Notes: generated by a model not told the origin, from the sequence alone. A DNA stretch of 9,117 nucleotides from Glaciecola sp. UBA1851 (GCA_002338515.1 DDIL01000168.1:1-9117); one strand, 5' to 3'; counted from the first letter of the stretch, positions 1 to 6,478 are shown. Numbers and translations: made by a program.

Positions 1-78
1 GTGAGAGTAAGTAATTATTACTAATAGTGCTTACCATACTCACTCACCCCTTATATGTTGCATCTTATCTAATCTTGA

Positions 79-107
79 TTGCCTAAACTTTTAAATATCG
101 ATACTAT
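79..107 (+). promoter_or_regulatory. Candidate sigma-70 promoter of the symporter gene
   Basis: TTGCCT (79-84) and TACTAT (102-107) are separated by 17 bp. Each matches four of six consensus bases. Transcription would start near 114 and leave a leader of about 73 nt before the symporter ATG. This is a pattern match only; AT-rich sequence yields such matches by chance. Confidence 0.3.
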
Positions 108-186
108 TTTTAGCTATCTGTGAGTCTTGTGTGCTTAATTTTAGGTTACATTATTTGCTCAATAACAATAAAAAAGGAAAGTAAAT

Positions 187-1512
187 ATGGTGTCTGTAAA
201 AGAGAAAATGGCCTACGGGTTAGGAGACACGGCAAGTAACTTAATATTTCAAACAGTTATGCTGTTTCTTGCTTTTTACTACACCGATATTGTTGGCCTA
301 TCTCCTACTGCTGTGGGCATAATGTTCCTAGCAGTTCGGGCTATTGACGCTATTACTGACCCCTTAATGGGCGCCTTTGCTGATAAAACAAAAACAAAAT
401 GGGGCGCTTATCGTCCTTATCTTTTATGGTTAGCATTGCCATTTGCAGTGTCGAGCATTCTTGCATTTACGGTCCCAGATTTTGGTGATACAGGTAAATT
501 AGTATATGCAACCGCGACCTACATTTTACTTATGCTCATGTATACAGCGATAAATATTCCTTACTCAGCGCTAGGGGGTGTTATAACTGAAGATGTCAGT
601 GAGCGTGTATCGGTGCAGTCTTATCGTTTTGTTTTCGCCATGATAGGCGGACTAATTGTATCGGGCCTGACTCTTCCAATGGTAGAGTTTTTTGGGCAGG
701 GGGATCAGGCAAAGGGTTATCAATATGCCATGATCACCATGAGTTTATTTGGCATGCTTTTATTTATCTTGTGCTTTTTGGGAACTAAAGAGCGTGCGCG
801 ACCTGCCACAAATGAAAACCGCGGTTTTCAAAAGACCATGAAAGCAGTTTGGGCGAACGACCAGGCTAGCATTTTATGTGTGGCAGCAGTTATCCTTTTA
901 ACCGGCTTAGTGCTTAGAGGGGGAATGACAATCTACTATGTGCGCGAGTTTTTAGGCATGCCAGATAAAGTAACATTAGTCATTACATTGGGTACACTTG
1001 GTGGTTTGATTGGCGCAGCGCTTGCGTTTCCATTGTCTAAAAAGGTGTGCAAGGTAAAAGCCTACGTAAGTATCCAAATTGTGGGATTTGTGTTGTGTAT
1101 AGTGAATTACTTCGTTCCTGCTGAAGCCTTTATTATGGCAATAGTGTTACACGTAGCTTGGAGCTTAGTGTTACAAATGGCTTCTCCAATTTTATGGGCA
1201 ATGATTGCTGATACGATTGATTATGGTGAATGGCGTTCGGGCGAAAGAATGACAGGGGTGACTTATTCTACCGTTATCTTTTTTATAAAAGTTGGTGTAG
1301 CAATAGGTGGTTTTTTAACCGGCACTTTACTTGGTTATTATGGCTACGTGGCAAATGAAGTCACTCCTGAAGCCCAATCGGGTATAGCGTTTATTTTTAC
1401 AATAGTGCCTGGCATATGTTTCTTGTTAGTGGCTGTTGTAATGATGAAATATACTCTGACAGCGTCTAAACTTAAGCAAGTAAATGACGAATTACAAGCA
1501 ACGGTAAAATAA
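187..1512 (+). CDS. GPH-family (MelB-type) sugar:cation symporter
   Basis: Inner-membrane secondary transporter of the glycoside-pentoside-hexuronide:cation symporter family (MFS superfamily, about 12 membrane helices), expected to import a sugar or oligosaccharide with Na+ or H+. The 441-residue length is normal for the family. Visible hallmarks are GLGDTASN (11-18), then RAIDAITDPLMG (51-62) with D54 and D58 matching the MelB cation-site aspartates D55 and D59, and the loop ADKTKTKWGAYRP (65-77). The second half carries ADTIDYGEWRSG (341-352), the counterpart of the MelB DTVDYGE segment. MelB D124 appears to be replaced by N123, so the coupling ion cannot be read from sequence. The ATG is preceded by AAAGGAAA (173-180) at good spacing. 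A Trp-rich small gene follows with no gap. No glycoside hydrolase lies in the window, so the substrate is unknown. Confidence 0.9.
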   Translation: MVSVKEKMAYGLGDTASNLIFQTVMLFLAFYYTDIVGLSPTAVGIMFLAVRAIDAITDPLMGAFADKTKTKWGAYRPYLLWLALPFAVSSILAFTVPDFGDTGKLVYATATYILLMLMYTAINIPYSALGGVITEDVSERVSVQSYRFVFAMIGGLIVSGLTLPMVEFFGQGDQAKGYQYAMITMSLFGMLLFILCFLGTKERARPATNENRGFQKTMKAVWANDQASILCVAAVILLTGLVLRGGMTIYYVREFLGMPDKVTLVITLGTLGGLIGAALAFPLSKKVCKVKAYVSIQIVGFVLCIVNYFVPAEAFIMAIVLHVAWSLVLQMASPILWAMIADTIDYGEWRSGERMTGVTYSTVIFFIKVGVAIGGFLTGTLLGYYGYVANEVTPEAQSGIAFIFTIVPGICFLLVAVVMMKYTLTASKLKQVNDELQATVK

Positions 1513-1722
1513 ATGCTGACACACAAACAACTATTAAATAGTAAATGGACTGCCGTTAAATCCATCAATAAACAAAAGCACTTTTTAGTGACAGATGTTG
1601 AATACGATGAAGACGGCGTAGTAACTAAATGTGAGATTCAGGCAATAATAAACAAAGAAGTTAGCCTTATTAACTGGCGCGACTTAGCCAATAAAGACGT
1701 TTGGTTACAGGGCTGGAAATAA
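1513..1722 (+). CDS. TIGR02450-type small Trp-rich protein
   Basis: A 69-residue protein matching, from memory, the conserved TIGR02450 Trp-rich family of unknown function. The family pattern is visible: SKWTAV near the N-terminus (10-15), KHFLVTDV (22-29), INWRDL (53-58) and the terminal WLQGWK (64-69). Tryptophans are at 12, 55, 64 and 68. There is no signal peptide or membrane segment, so it is probably cytoplasmic. Its ATG directly follows the symporter stop (TAA-ATG), and no clear Shine-Dalgarno sequence precedes it, which suggests translational coupling to the transporter. Only 39 bp separate its stop from the convergent GGDEF gene and no convincing terminator is seen there. The biochemical role is not known to me. 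Confidence 0.85.
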   Translation: MLTHKQLLNSKWTAVKSINKQKHFLVTDVEYDEDGVVTKCEIQAIINKEVSLINWRDLANKDVWLQGWK

Positions 1723-1761
1723 ATTAGTGGAGTAATCAGCGGCTAAATGCCTGTTTTGTCG

Positions 1762-2667
1762 CTATGCTATTTCTGGGCGTTTATGCACCCATAGCGAGCC
1801 ACCGCCTTTCTTTTTTGCTTTAAACACTGATTTGTCCGCTAACCCAACTAACTGTTTATAATTTAGGTTATCCCATTCGTCATTTTCATCTACACACACT
1901 AATCCAATAGATGAATTAATTTTAAATTTTTTATCTTGGATATTTTGAGGCTTGCTTAACCCTTTTAATATTCTTTTGGCAAGTGCAATAGCATCATCAT
2001 GATTTGTTTTAGGAAGTAAAAGGCCAAATTCATCCCCACCTAATCTGCCAAATGTATCCGTATCGCGTATACAGTCGGACACATTATTTACAAAGGACTT
2101 TAAATATTCATCGCCAATATTGTGCCCATAATCATCATTCACTTTTTTAAATTTGTCCAAATCAAAATACATAAAAGATAACGATTCTTTCACTCTTTTA
2201 ACTCTTGCAATCGCTTGTTTTACTCTATCAGTGAAGAGATAACGATTAGTTGCACCCGTTAACGCATCATAGTGCGCTAATTTTTTCAGGCGCATGTCCT
2301 TTCTAAAGTCTCGTCTTAGGGTCACCATTAGATATTCAAGTATTTGTGGTGTGACAGAATCTATAGGGAAAGCATCAATAGTTAAATTCCCATAACCGCT
2401 TACATCAAAACTATTGAACGAGTCTGATAATATTAATATAGGGCATGGTAAATCTTTTGCGGCGTAATATTTAGATAATTGACGGCGTAAAGGGAGGAAT
2501 TGTTCTTGATGGACAATAATGAATGCAGAATAGAAACTCAACTTGTCAATTTCAACGTCTACCGCTTTGTCATAACAACTGACAGAAGCTATTTTTGAAG
2601 ATAGTTTGAGTGTGGTATTTATCCATTGCTGTTTTTTAATGTTATCGTGGATCAAATAAACTTTCAT
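1762..2667 (-). CDS. GGDEF diguanylate cyclase with degenerate receiver domain
   Basis: Predicted to make cyclic di-GMP from two GTP, the messenger that promotes biofilm and suppresses motility. The C-terminal GGDEF domain covers about 130-296. The signature GGDEF is at 210-214; the metal-binding aspartate lies in FDLD (168-171); the guanine-contacting stretch KVNDDYGHNIGDE is at 175-187. An RxxD inhibitory site (R201-D204) sits five residues before GGDEF, so product inhibition is expected. LTG (136-138) and ADK (277-279) frame the domain. The N-terminal ~115 residues read like a response-regulator fold (KVYLIHDN, then AFIIVHQE, then PILILSDS), but the phospho-acceptor Asp of strand 3 and the conserved Lys of strand 5 (AFPID, 99-103) are missing. 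It is therefore probably a pseudo-receiver. There are no membrane helices. AAAGG (2679-2683) is a ribosome site 11 nt before the ATG. It stands alone on this strand. Confidence 0.92.
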   Translation of the reverse strand: MKVYLIHDNIKKQQWINTTLKLSSKIASVSCYDKAVDVEIDKLSFYSAFIIVHQEQFLPLRRQLSKYYAAKDLPCPILILSDSFNSFDVSGYGNLTIDAFPIDSVTPQILEYLMVTLRRDFRKDMRLKKLAHYDALTGATNRYLFTDRVKQAIARVKRVKESLSFMYFDLDKFKKVNDDYGHNIGDEYLKSFVNNVSDCIRDTDTFGRLGGDEFGLLLPKTNHDDAIALAKRILKGLSKPQNIQDKKFKINSSIGLVCVDENDEWDNLNYKQLVGLADKSVFKAKKKGGGSLWVHKRPEIA

Positions 2668-2702
2668 TTATGTGGTTGCCTTTTAGCAATCCAAACTACG
2701 TA

Positions 2703-2736
2703 AAGCTTAAAAGTACTTGTTACTCACTTTTAGCTT
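2703..2736 (-). repeat. Imperfect inverted repeat in GGDEF gene leader
   Basis: AAGCTTAAAAGT (2703-2714) pairs with ACTTTTAGCTT (2726-2736), giving 11 base pairs with one bulged T (2708) and an 11-nt loop. It lies between the candidate promoter and the GGDEF start codon, so it would fold in the leader RNA or act as a protein site. No T-run follows, so it does not look like a terminator. Confidence 0.4.
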
Positions 2737-2746
2737 ATTGGTTGTT

Positions 2747-2775
2747 TTTATAATAAATGTTGTAAAAGCTCTTAA
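2747..2775 (-). promoter_or_regulatory. Candidate sigma-70 promoter of the GGDEF gene
   Basis: Read on the minus strand: TTAAGA (2770-2775), 17 bp, TATAAA (2747-2752). The -10 matches five of six bases and the -35 four of six. Transcription would begin near 2740, giving a leader of about 70 nt. Confidence 0.4.
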
Positions 2776-2839
2776 CAGTGGCGTTTAGCCCACTTTTTTC
2801 TTATTAGCGCCCAATCAATAAAGCACATTATTTGTACAG

Positions 2840-2868
2840 TTGTCAAGTTGTAGCCGCAATTCTAGGAT
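2840..2868 (+). promoter_or_regulatory. Candidate promoter upstream of the GNAT gene
   Basis: TTGTCA (2840-2845), 17 bp, TAGGAT (2863-2868). The -35 is good (five of six) and the -10 fair. The leader would be about 155 nt, which is long. A closer alternative is a TATACA box at 2992-2997 with a poor -35. Neither is certain. Confidence 0.3.
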
Positions 2869-3029
2869 AATGCTGTTGCAACAAAATATAACAAGTTGAG
2901 CCTAAATTGTGGCCATTCGCTTAACATAACTTTGTATTCAGTTACATTGCATAGTATTAGTTTAGGTTTTAAATCATGCTAGGATAGCGTGTATACATTT
3001 TATATTACTAAATAAAGAAGAGCAGATTT

Positions 3030-3521
3030 ATGTCAACATCACTCACATTAAAAAAAGTCGACTATACCAATTTAAATGAAGTTGAAACCTTATTAGACAT
3101 GCTGCAAATGTATGCAAAAGATCCCATGGGAGGCGGTGGCGCGATTAATCAGGACGTATTAAATGCGTTACCTGAAGCGTTAAAAATTAGAGAGTTTATG
3201 CATTCTTTCTTAGTTTTTGATAGTAACAACCAGCCTATTGCATTCGCAAATTGTATCGAGAGCTTTTCTACATTCTCGGCAAAGGGTGTGCTGAACATAC
3301 ATGATTTTGCGGTGCATCCAAACTCTCGCGGAATGGGTTTAAGCCAATTTTTATTGTCTGGTATCGCTGATTTTGCAAAATCTATTGGATGCACGAAGCT
3401 AACCTTGGAAGTGTTAGAAGGCAATAAAATTGCAATCGCTGCTTACAAGCGGGCTGGTTTTGCAGGTTATGAGTTAGAACCCGCTATGGGGAAAGCTATG
3501 TTTTGGCAAAAATATCTATAA
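3030..3521 (+). CDS. GNAT-family N-acetyltransferase
   Basis: A 163-residue single-domain acyl-CoA-dependent acetyltransferase, probably cytoplasmic. The acetyl-CoA binding motif A is NIHDFAVHPNSRGMGLSQFLL (89-109), in which RGMGLS (100-105) is the R-x-x-G-x-G/A pyrophosphate loop with Ser in the last position. Motif B follows as LEVLEGNKIAIAAYKRAGF (126-144), with N132 and Y139 at the usual positions of the conserved Asn and general-acid Tyr. The N-terminal part has YAKDPMGGGG (28-37) and FANCIESFSTF (72-82), features of a recognisable bacterial GNAT subgroup whose acceptor is, as far as I know, unassigned. The ATG is preceded by AAAGAAGAG (about 3014-3022), a weak ribosome site. It appears monocistronic. 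The substrate (amino acid, amine or protein) cannot be deduced. Confidence 0.9.
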   Translation: MSTSLTLKKVDYTNLNEVETLLDMLQMYAKDPMGGGGAINQDVLNALPEALKIREFMHSFLVFDSNNQPIAFANCIESFSTFSAKGVLNIHDFAVHPNSRGMGLSQFLLSGIADFAKSIGCTKLTLEVLEGNKIAIAAYKRAGFAGYELEPAMGKAMFWQKYL

Positions 3522-3602
3522 ACATAATTTTGTGCTTGTGGCGAGTGTAATAACTCAAATGATCTTAACTTCAATACTATTAACATAAAAAATCATGATT
3601 AA

Positions 3603-3625
3603 AACTCTACCTCTAGGATAGAGTT
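3603..3625. repeat. Hairpin downstream of the GNAT gene
   Basis: AACTCTA (3603-3609) and TAGAGTT (3619-3625) form a perfect 7-bp stem around a 9-nt loop. It lies 81 nt after the GNAT stop. There is no T-run on the plus side and only TTTT on the minus side, so it is at best a weak terminator. Confidence 0.3.
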
Positions 3626-3745
3626 AAAATACTATCTCAATTGTTTTTATACCTATGTATCCCTTTATGTAGACTAATAAGAATCTTCTTGCTCTACAAT
3701 CCTTTCAGAAATTTGTGTATGGCTTATCGACTAAATAATTGTCAT

Positions 3746-3762
3746 TAAACTTGTCAAGTTTA
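3746..3762. promoter_or_regulatory. 17-bp perfect palindrome, candidate operator
   Basis: TAAACTTGTCAAGTTTA is perfectly symmetrical with eight-base arms around a central T. It is centred about 102 bp before the ATG of the secreted-protein gene. If the TATATA box (3800-3805) is the -10, the centre falls near -58, a usual place for an activator. The inner TTGTCAAGTT recurs near 2840-2849 but without symmetry. The regulator is unknown. Confidence 0.45.
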
Positions 3763-3855
3763 GCTGGTAAACACTGAAAAACCCCATAACCATCTAATTT
3801 ATATAGCTTTATAAGAAGTTGAAAAAATGAGAAACGTGAGCGCAAGGAGTACAAC

Positions 3856-4563
3856 ATGAAACTTTTATTCAAACAAATACTATCAATTTTTTTATTAGCT
3901 ATTTGTTTAACTAGTAAATTAAATGCTGCCGTTTTAACGGTTGAGTATTCAGGGTTCTCGCAAGGAAGTACAAACTTAAATCAAACATTGGATGGTACTA
4001 GTAGAAATGCTGCTGCAGGTATGTTTGATTTGGATATTATTAATTCTGACGTTCCTTGGATTAACCAAGGAAGCTCAATAGAAGCATTTTGTGTTGAGTT
4101 GGACCAGTTTATTATTACCAACACATCCGTGCAATATAACATTCAAACCGGCATGGATTTCTTTAATAATAGCAACCAAGTAGAGCTAATTGGTCGACTA
4201 TATAGCTCTGCGTTCGACTCAGTACTTTCACAAACAGATGCATCTAATCAAAGAATATACAGTAGCGCTTTTCAAATCGCCATGTGGGAATTAGTGTATG
4301 ATTTTGATGCAATTGATTTAGTAGATAACGGATATATAACCGACACGCGCACCTCAAGAGATAGTATTCGCACACTAGCGGATTCTTGGTTAGGAAATTT
4401 GGTTAATGTAACGAACAATTATTCGTTTTTAGTACTACAAAGTGATATCTCTCAAGATCTAATTGTCGCTAAAGAAAACGATATTCCAGTATCAACACCA
4501 TCATTGATTGGTTTAATTGCTCTTGCATTATTCTATATTGGTTGGCGAGTGAAGCAGCCCTGA
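3856..4563 (+). CDS. Secreted protein with PEP-CTERM-like C-terminal anchor
   Basis: A 235-residue exported protein. Residues 1-24 form a Sec signal peptide (KLLFK, hydrophobic ILSIFLLAICL, likely cleavage after LNA). The C-terminus has the tripartite form of an exosortase substrate: short motif PVSTPS (211-216, a variant of VPEPS), hydrophobic helix LIGLIALALFYIGW (217-230), then basic RVK. The protein would be held in the inner membrane, cut by an exosortase and released outward, often as part of the exopolysaccharide matrix; no exosortase gene is in the window. The middle contains FCVELDQF (78-85) and AFQIAMWELVYDF (138-150). Their Cys...Gln-x-A-x-W arrangement resembles thioester domains, and C79 and Q140 would be the partners (inference). 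Start: AAGGAG (3844-3849) is a strong ribosome site. Asn- and Ser-rich, as matrix proteins often are. Exact function unknown. Confidence 0.8.
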   Translation: MKLLFKQILSIFLLAICLTSKLNAAVLTVEYSGFSQGSTNLNQTLDGTSRNAAAGMFDLDIINSDVPWINQGSSIEAFCVELDQFIITNTSVQYNIQTGMDFFNNSNQVELIGRLYSSAFDSVLSQTDASNQRIYSSAFQIAMWELVYDFDAIDLVDNGYITDTRTSRDSIRTLADSWLGNLVNVTNNYSFLVLQSDISQDLIVAKENDIPVSTPSLIGLIALALFYIGWRVKQP

Positions 4564-4581
4564 TTGTAAAAAGCCTACAAC

Positions 4582-4596
4582 TAATCGATTCGATTA
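4582..4596. repeat. Small hairpin between convergent genes
   Basis: TAATCG-ATT-CGATTA, a 6-bp stem with a 3-nt loop in the 40-bp gap between the secreted-protein stop and the regulator stop. It is AT-rich and lacks a T-run, so it can be called only a weak candidate bidirectional terminator. Confidence 0.25.
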
Positions 4597-4603
4597 AATT
4601 AGG

Positions 4604-5062
4604 TTAATGATTATCAGGCAACACAGACGTTTTTTTTACCACACCATACGCAAAACTTGTGTCAATAGAGGCGATACAACCAATTGCATGGAGCTGGTGA
4701 CGAACAAAATCTTCATAATGATGTAGGTCTTTTACGACTACCTTTAATAGGTAGTCAGCACGGCCGGTCATGACAAAACATTCCAATACGTTTTCTTGTA
4801 ACTTAATTTGCGTTTCAAAATTCTCAACGACTTCTTTTGTGTGTTTTTCAAGTTGAACATTAACAAATACGGTAATTGGCAAGCCATACACTTCATTATC
4901 AATTTCAAGAGAATAAGATTTAATTACGCCTTGTTTTTCTAAGTTTTTTACGCGTCTTAAACAGGGTGAGGGAGACAAGTTCACTAACTCAGCCAGTTCT
5001 TGATTAGATATTCTAGAATTTTGCTGCAAAAATCTAATTATTTGCCTATCAATTTTATCCAT
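4604..5062 (-). CDS. Lrp/AsnC-family transcriptional regulator
   Basis: A 152-residue feast/famine regulator of normal length. The N-terminal helix-turn-helix is MDKIDRQIIRFLQQNSR followed by ELAELVNLSPSPCLRRVKNLEKQGVI (22-47), with the family's LSPSPCLRRV recognition helix. The RAM ligand-binding domain spans about 63-145 and contains GRADYLLKVVVKDL (100-113), the loop that binds the effector amino acid in relatives, and the terminal VVKKTSVLP. Such proteins form dimers to octamers and wrap DNA. It is divergent from methionine gamma-lyase with 129 bp between start codons, as MdeR is linked to mdeA in Pseudomonas putida (established for that species). Control of the lyase, probably with methionine or a related amino acid as effector, is therefore likely. 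The ribosome site is weak (AGAG about 9 nt upstream). Autoregulation is likely. Confidence 0.93.
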   Translation of the reverse strand: MDKIDRQIIRFLQQNSRISNQELAELVNLSPSPCLRRVKNLEKQGVIKSYSLEIDNEVYGLPITVFVNVQLEKHTKEVVENFETQIKLQENVLECFVMTGRADYLLKVVVKDLHHYEDFVRHQLHAIGCIASIDTSFAYGVVKKTSVLPDNH

Positions 5063-5085
5063 TAATAAAGCTCTAACCTATATTG

Positions 5086-5153
5086 ATATTTTATGCCAAA
5101 TATTAGTCTAAATTTGATTGATATAGCAAGTTAATTGCGTGTGTTTTGGCATA
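5086..5153. promoter_or_regulatory. Candidate Lrp-type regulator sites, regulator/lyase gap
   Basis: TATGCCAAA (5092-5100) and TTTGGCATA (5145-5153) form a perfect 9-bp inverted repeat whose copies are centred 53 bp apart, about five helical turns. The left copy also lies inside a dyad ATATTT-N6-AAATAT (5086-5103). Copies on one DNA face suit the wrapping by Lrp-like octamers (known for the family). The right copy overlaps a TATTAT box (5152-5157) that could be the lyase -10. Confidence 0.5.
5120..5128 (-). promoter_or_regulatory. Extended -10 promoter of the Lrp-type gene
   Basis: The minus strand reads TGC-TATATC (TGC 5126-5128, TATATC 5120-5125), an extended -10 element. Transcription would begin near 5113 and leave a leader of about 50 nt. 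The same TTGCTATATC decamer occurs ahead of the 41-residue gene at 8652. The -35 is poor, as extended -10 promoters allow. Confidence 0.4.
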
Positions 5154-5191
5154 TTATGTATGGCGTGTATCATTAATTAATAGTTAACGTT

Positions 5192-6439
5192 ATGTTGAAA
5201 TTTAATAAGAACCAAAACGATGTAACAATAAATCACAATAAAGAAAAGTTTGGATTTGCAACAGAAGCGATTCATCATGGATATGATGCGCAAATGCACA
5301 ATGGCTCTTTAAATCCACCAGTACACTTCACTTCCACTTTTACTTTCGAAAATGCTGATCATGGCGCAGATCTTTTTGCTGGTAATCAAAAAGGTCACTT
5401 TTATTCTCGTATATCAAACCCAACATTAAGTGTACTAGAAGAAAGATTGGCCAAATTAGAAAGAGCGGAGGCTGGATTAGCTGTCGCGTCTGGTATTGCT
5501 GCCATTACCTCTACTTTATGGACGGTCTTAAAAGCAGGTGATGAAATATTAGTTGATAAAACTTTGTATGGGTGCACATATGCATTTTTACACAAAGGGC
5601 TGAAAAAGTTTGGTGTCATTGTTACTCATGTCGATATGTCAGACACTAAACTAGTAGAGCAATCTATTACCAACAATACACGAGTTATTTATTATGAAAC
5701 TCCTGCTAATCCCAATATGCGACTAGTTGATATAAGTGCAGTATCTAATATTGCAAAGTCATATAATATATTGACCGTAGTAGATAATACCTATGCAACA
5801 CCTCTAATCACTCGCCCAATTGAATTAGGAGCGGATATAGTCGTGCACTCTGCAACCAAATATTTGGGCGGTCATGGCGACTTAATTGCAGGAATGGTTG
5901 CTGGAAATGTTGATCTTATCGAAAGAATTAGACTTGAAGGTGTAAAAGACATGACTGGTGCATGTATGTCGCCTTTCACTGCAATGCTTATTTTGAGAGG
6001 GATTAAAACATTAGAATTGCGTATGCGACAGCACTCCAACTCAGCTCTAAAAGTGGCTAATTTTCTACAGGGTTGCCCCATGGTGTCGAATATTTATTAT
6101 CCGGGTTTACCTTCGTTTCCACAACATGCGTTAGCTTGCAAGCAAATGCGTTTGTTTGGAGGAATGATTGCATTTGAATTACAAGGTGGATTGCAGGCAG
6201 GCAAAAACTTAATTGATGCTTTGAACTTGATTCAGTGTGCGGTTTCATTAGGTGATGCTGAAAGCCTAATTCAACATCCAGCTAGTATGACCCACAGTGC
6301 TTATACGGCAGAAGAACGTGCACATCACGGAATTAGTGACGAGCTAATTCGTTTATCGGTAGGGTTAGAGTCTAGTGAGGATATTATAGAAGACTTAAAA
6401 CAAGCCTTTGAGCAATTAGCGTTAAGAACGGTTGCCTAA
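5192..6439 (+). CDS. megL: Methionine gamma-lyase
   Basis: PLP enzyme that cleaves L-methionine to methanethiol, 2-oxobutyrate and ammonia in the cytosol. It follows the Pseudomonas putida enzyme closely along its length. K223 in HSATKYLGGHGD binds PLP. YSRISNPT (71-78) gives the Tyr and Arg that grip the cofactor phosphate. LYGCTYAF (125-132) gives the catalytic Tyr126 and Cys128, equivalent to Y114 and C116. VKDMTG (251-256) gives K252 and D253, equivalent to K240 and D241. Cys, Lys and Asp together separate this enzyme from cystathionine gamma-lyases and gamma-synthases. VSLGDAESLIQHPASMTHS (351-369) is the family C-terminal signature. At 415 residues it is about 17 longer than the P. putida enzyme. 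The extra is an Asn/Lys-rich N-terminus before KFGFATEAIHHGYD, and no in-frame alternative ATG is available there. No Shine-Dalgarno sequence is visible. Divergent from an Lrp-type regulator, its probable controller. Confidence 0.95.
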   Translation: MLKFNKNQNDVTINHNKEKFGFATEAIHHGYDAQMHNGSLNPPVHFTSTFTFENADHGADLFAGNQKGHFYSRISNPTLSVLEERLAKLERAEAGLAVASGIAAITSTLWTVLKAGDEILVDKTLYGCTYAFLHKGLKKFGVIVTHVDMSDTKLVEQSITNNTRVIYYETPANPNMRLVDISAVSNIAKSYNILTVVDNTYATPLITRPIELGADIVVHSATKYLGGHGDLIAGMVAGNVDLIERIRLEGVKDMTGACMSPFTAMLILRGIKTLELRMRQHSNSALKVANFLQGCPMVSNIYYPGLPSFPQHALACKQMRLFGGMIAFELQGGLQAGKNLIDALNLIQCAVSLGDAESLIQHPASMTHSAYTAEERAHHGISDELIRLSVGLESSEDIIEDLKQAFEQLALRTVA

Positions 6440-6452
6440 GGGAAATTTATTC

Positions 6453-6478
6453 AAAAAAAAAGGGGGCATAGCCCCCTT
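6453..6478 (-). terminator. Rho-independent terminator of the acyl-CoA dehydrogenase gene
   Basis: AAGGGGGC (6460-6467) and GCCCCCTT (6471-6478) make a perfect 8-bp GC-rich stem with an ATA loop. On the minus strand it runs into a tract of nine T (6453-6461), a textbook terminator 16 nt after the dehydrogenase stop. On the plus strand only TTGTT follows, so it would stop methionine gamma-lyase transcription less efficiently. Confidence 0.9.

Larger units (their letters stand above)
2668..3029. other. Divergent intergenic region, GGDEF gene / GNAT gene
   Basis: About 360 bp with no supportable gene. It holds candidate promoters firing in both directions and an imperfect hairpin in the predicted leader of the GGDEF gene, described separately. 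The short open frames are under 20 codons and lack ribosome sites. The octamer CTAGGATA occurs near 2862 and 2979, and again downstream at 3613; its meaning is unclear. Confidence 0.6.
3522..3855. other. Intergenic region ahead of the PEP-CTERM-like gene
   Basis: About 330 bp without a supportable gene. It contains a 7-bp stem hairpin (3603-3625) and a perfect 17-bp palindrome (3746-3762), listed separately. No sigma-54 type -24/-12 pair (TGGC...TTGC) was found, although such promoters control some PEP-CTERM genes elsewhere. A TATATA box at 3800-3805 is the most plausible -10, with no good -35. Confidence 0.6.

Noticed and set aside
10..22. AGTAATTATTACT palindrome at the left edge
   Set aside because: Six-base arms made mostly of A and T are expected by chance, and its location far upstream of the symporter promoter gives no support.
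2809..2862. 18-codon minus-strand open frame starting MCFIDW in the GGDEF/GNAT gap
   Set aside because: No ribosome site, very short, and not a recognisable peptide.
2874..2883. TGTTGCAACA palindrome
   Set aside because: Perfect 10-bp palindromes are expected several times in 9 kb by chance.
3714..3740. Sigma-54 promoter ahead of the PEP-CTERM-like gene
   Set aside because: TATGGCTTATC has a TGGC but no TTGC at the right distance, so there is no -24/-12 pair.
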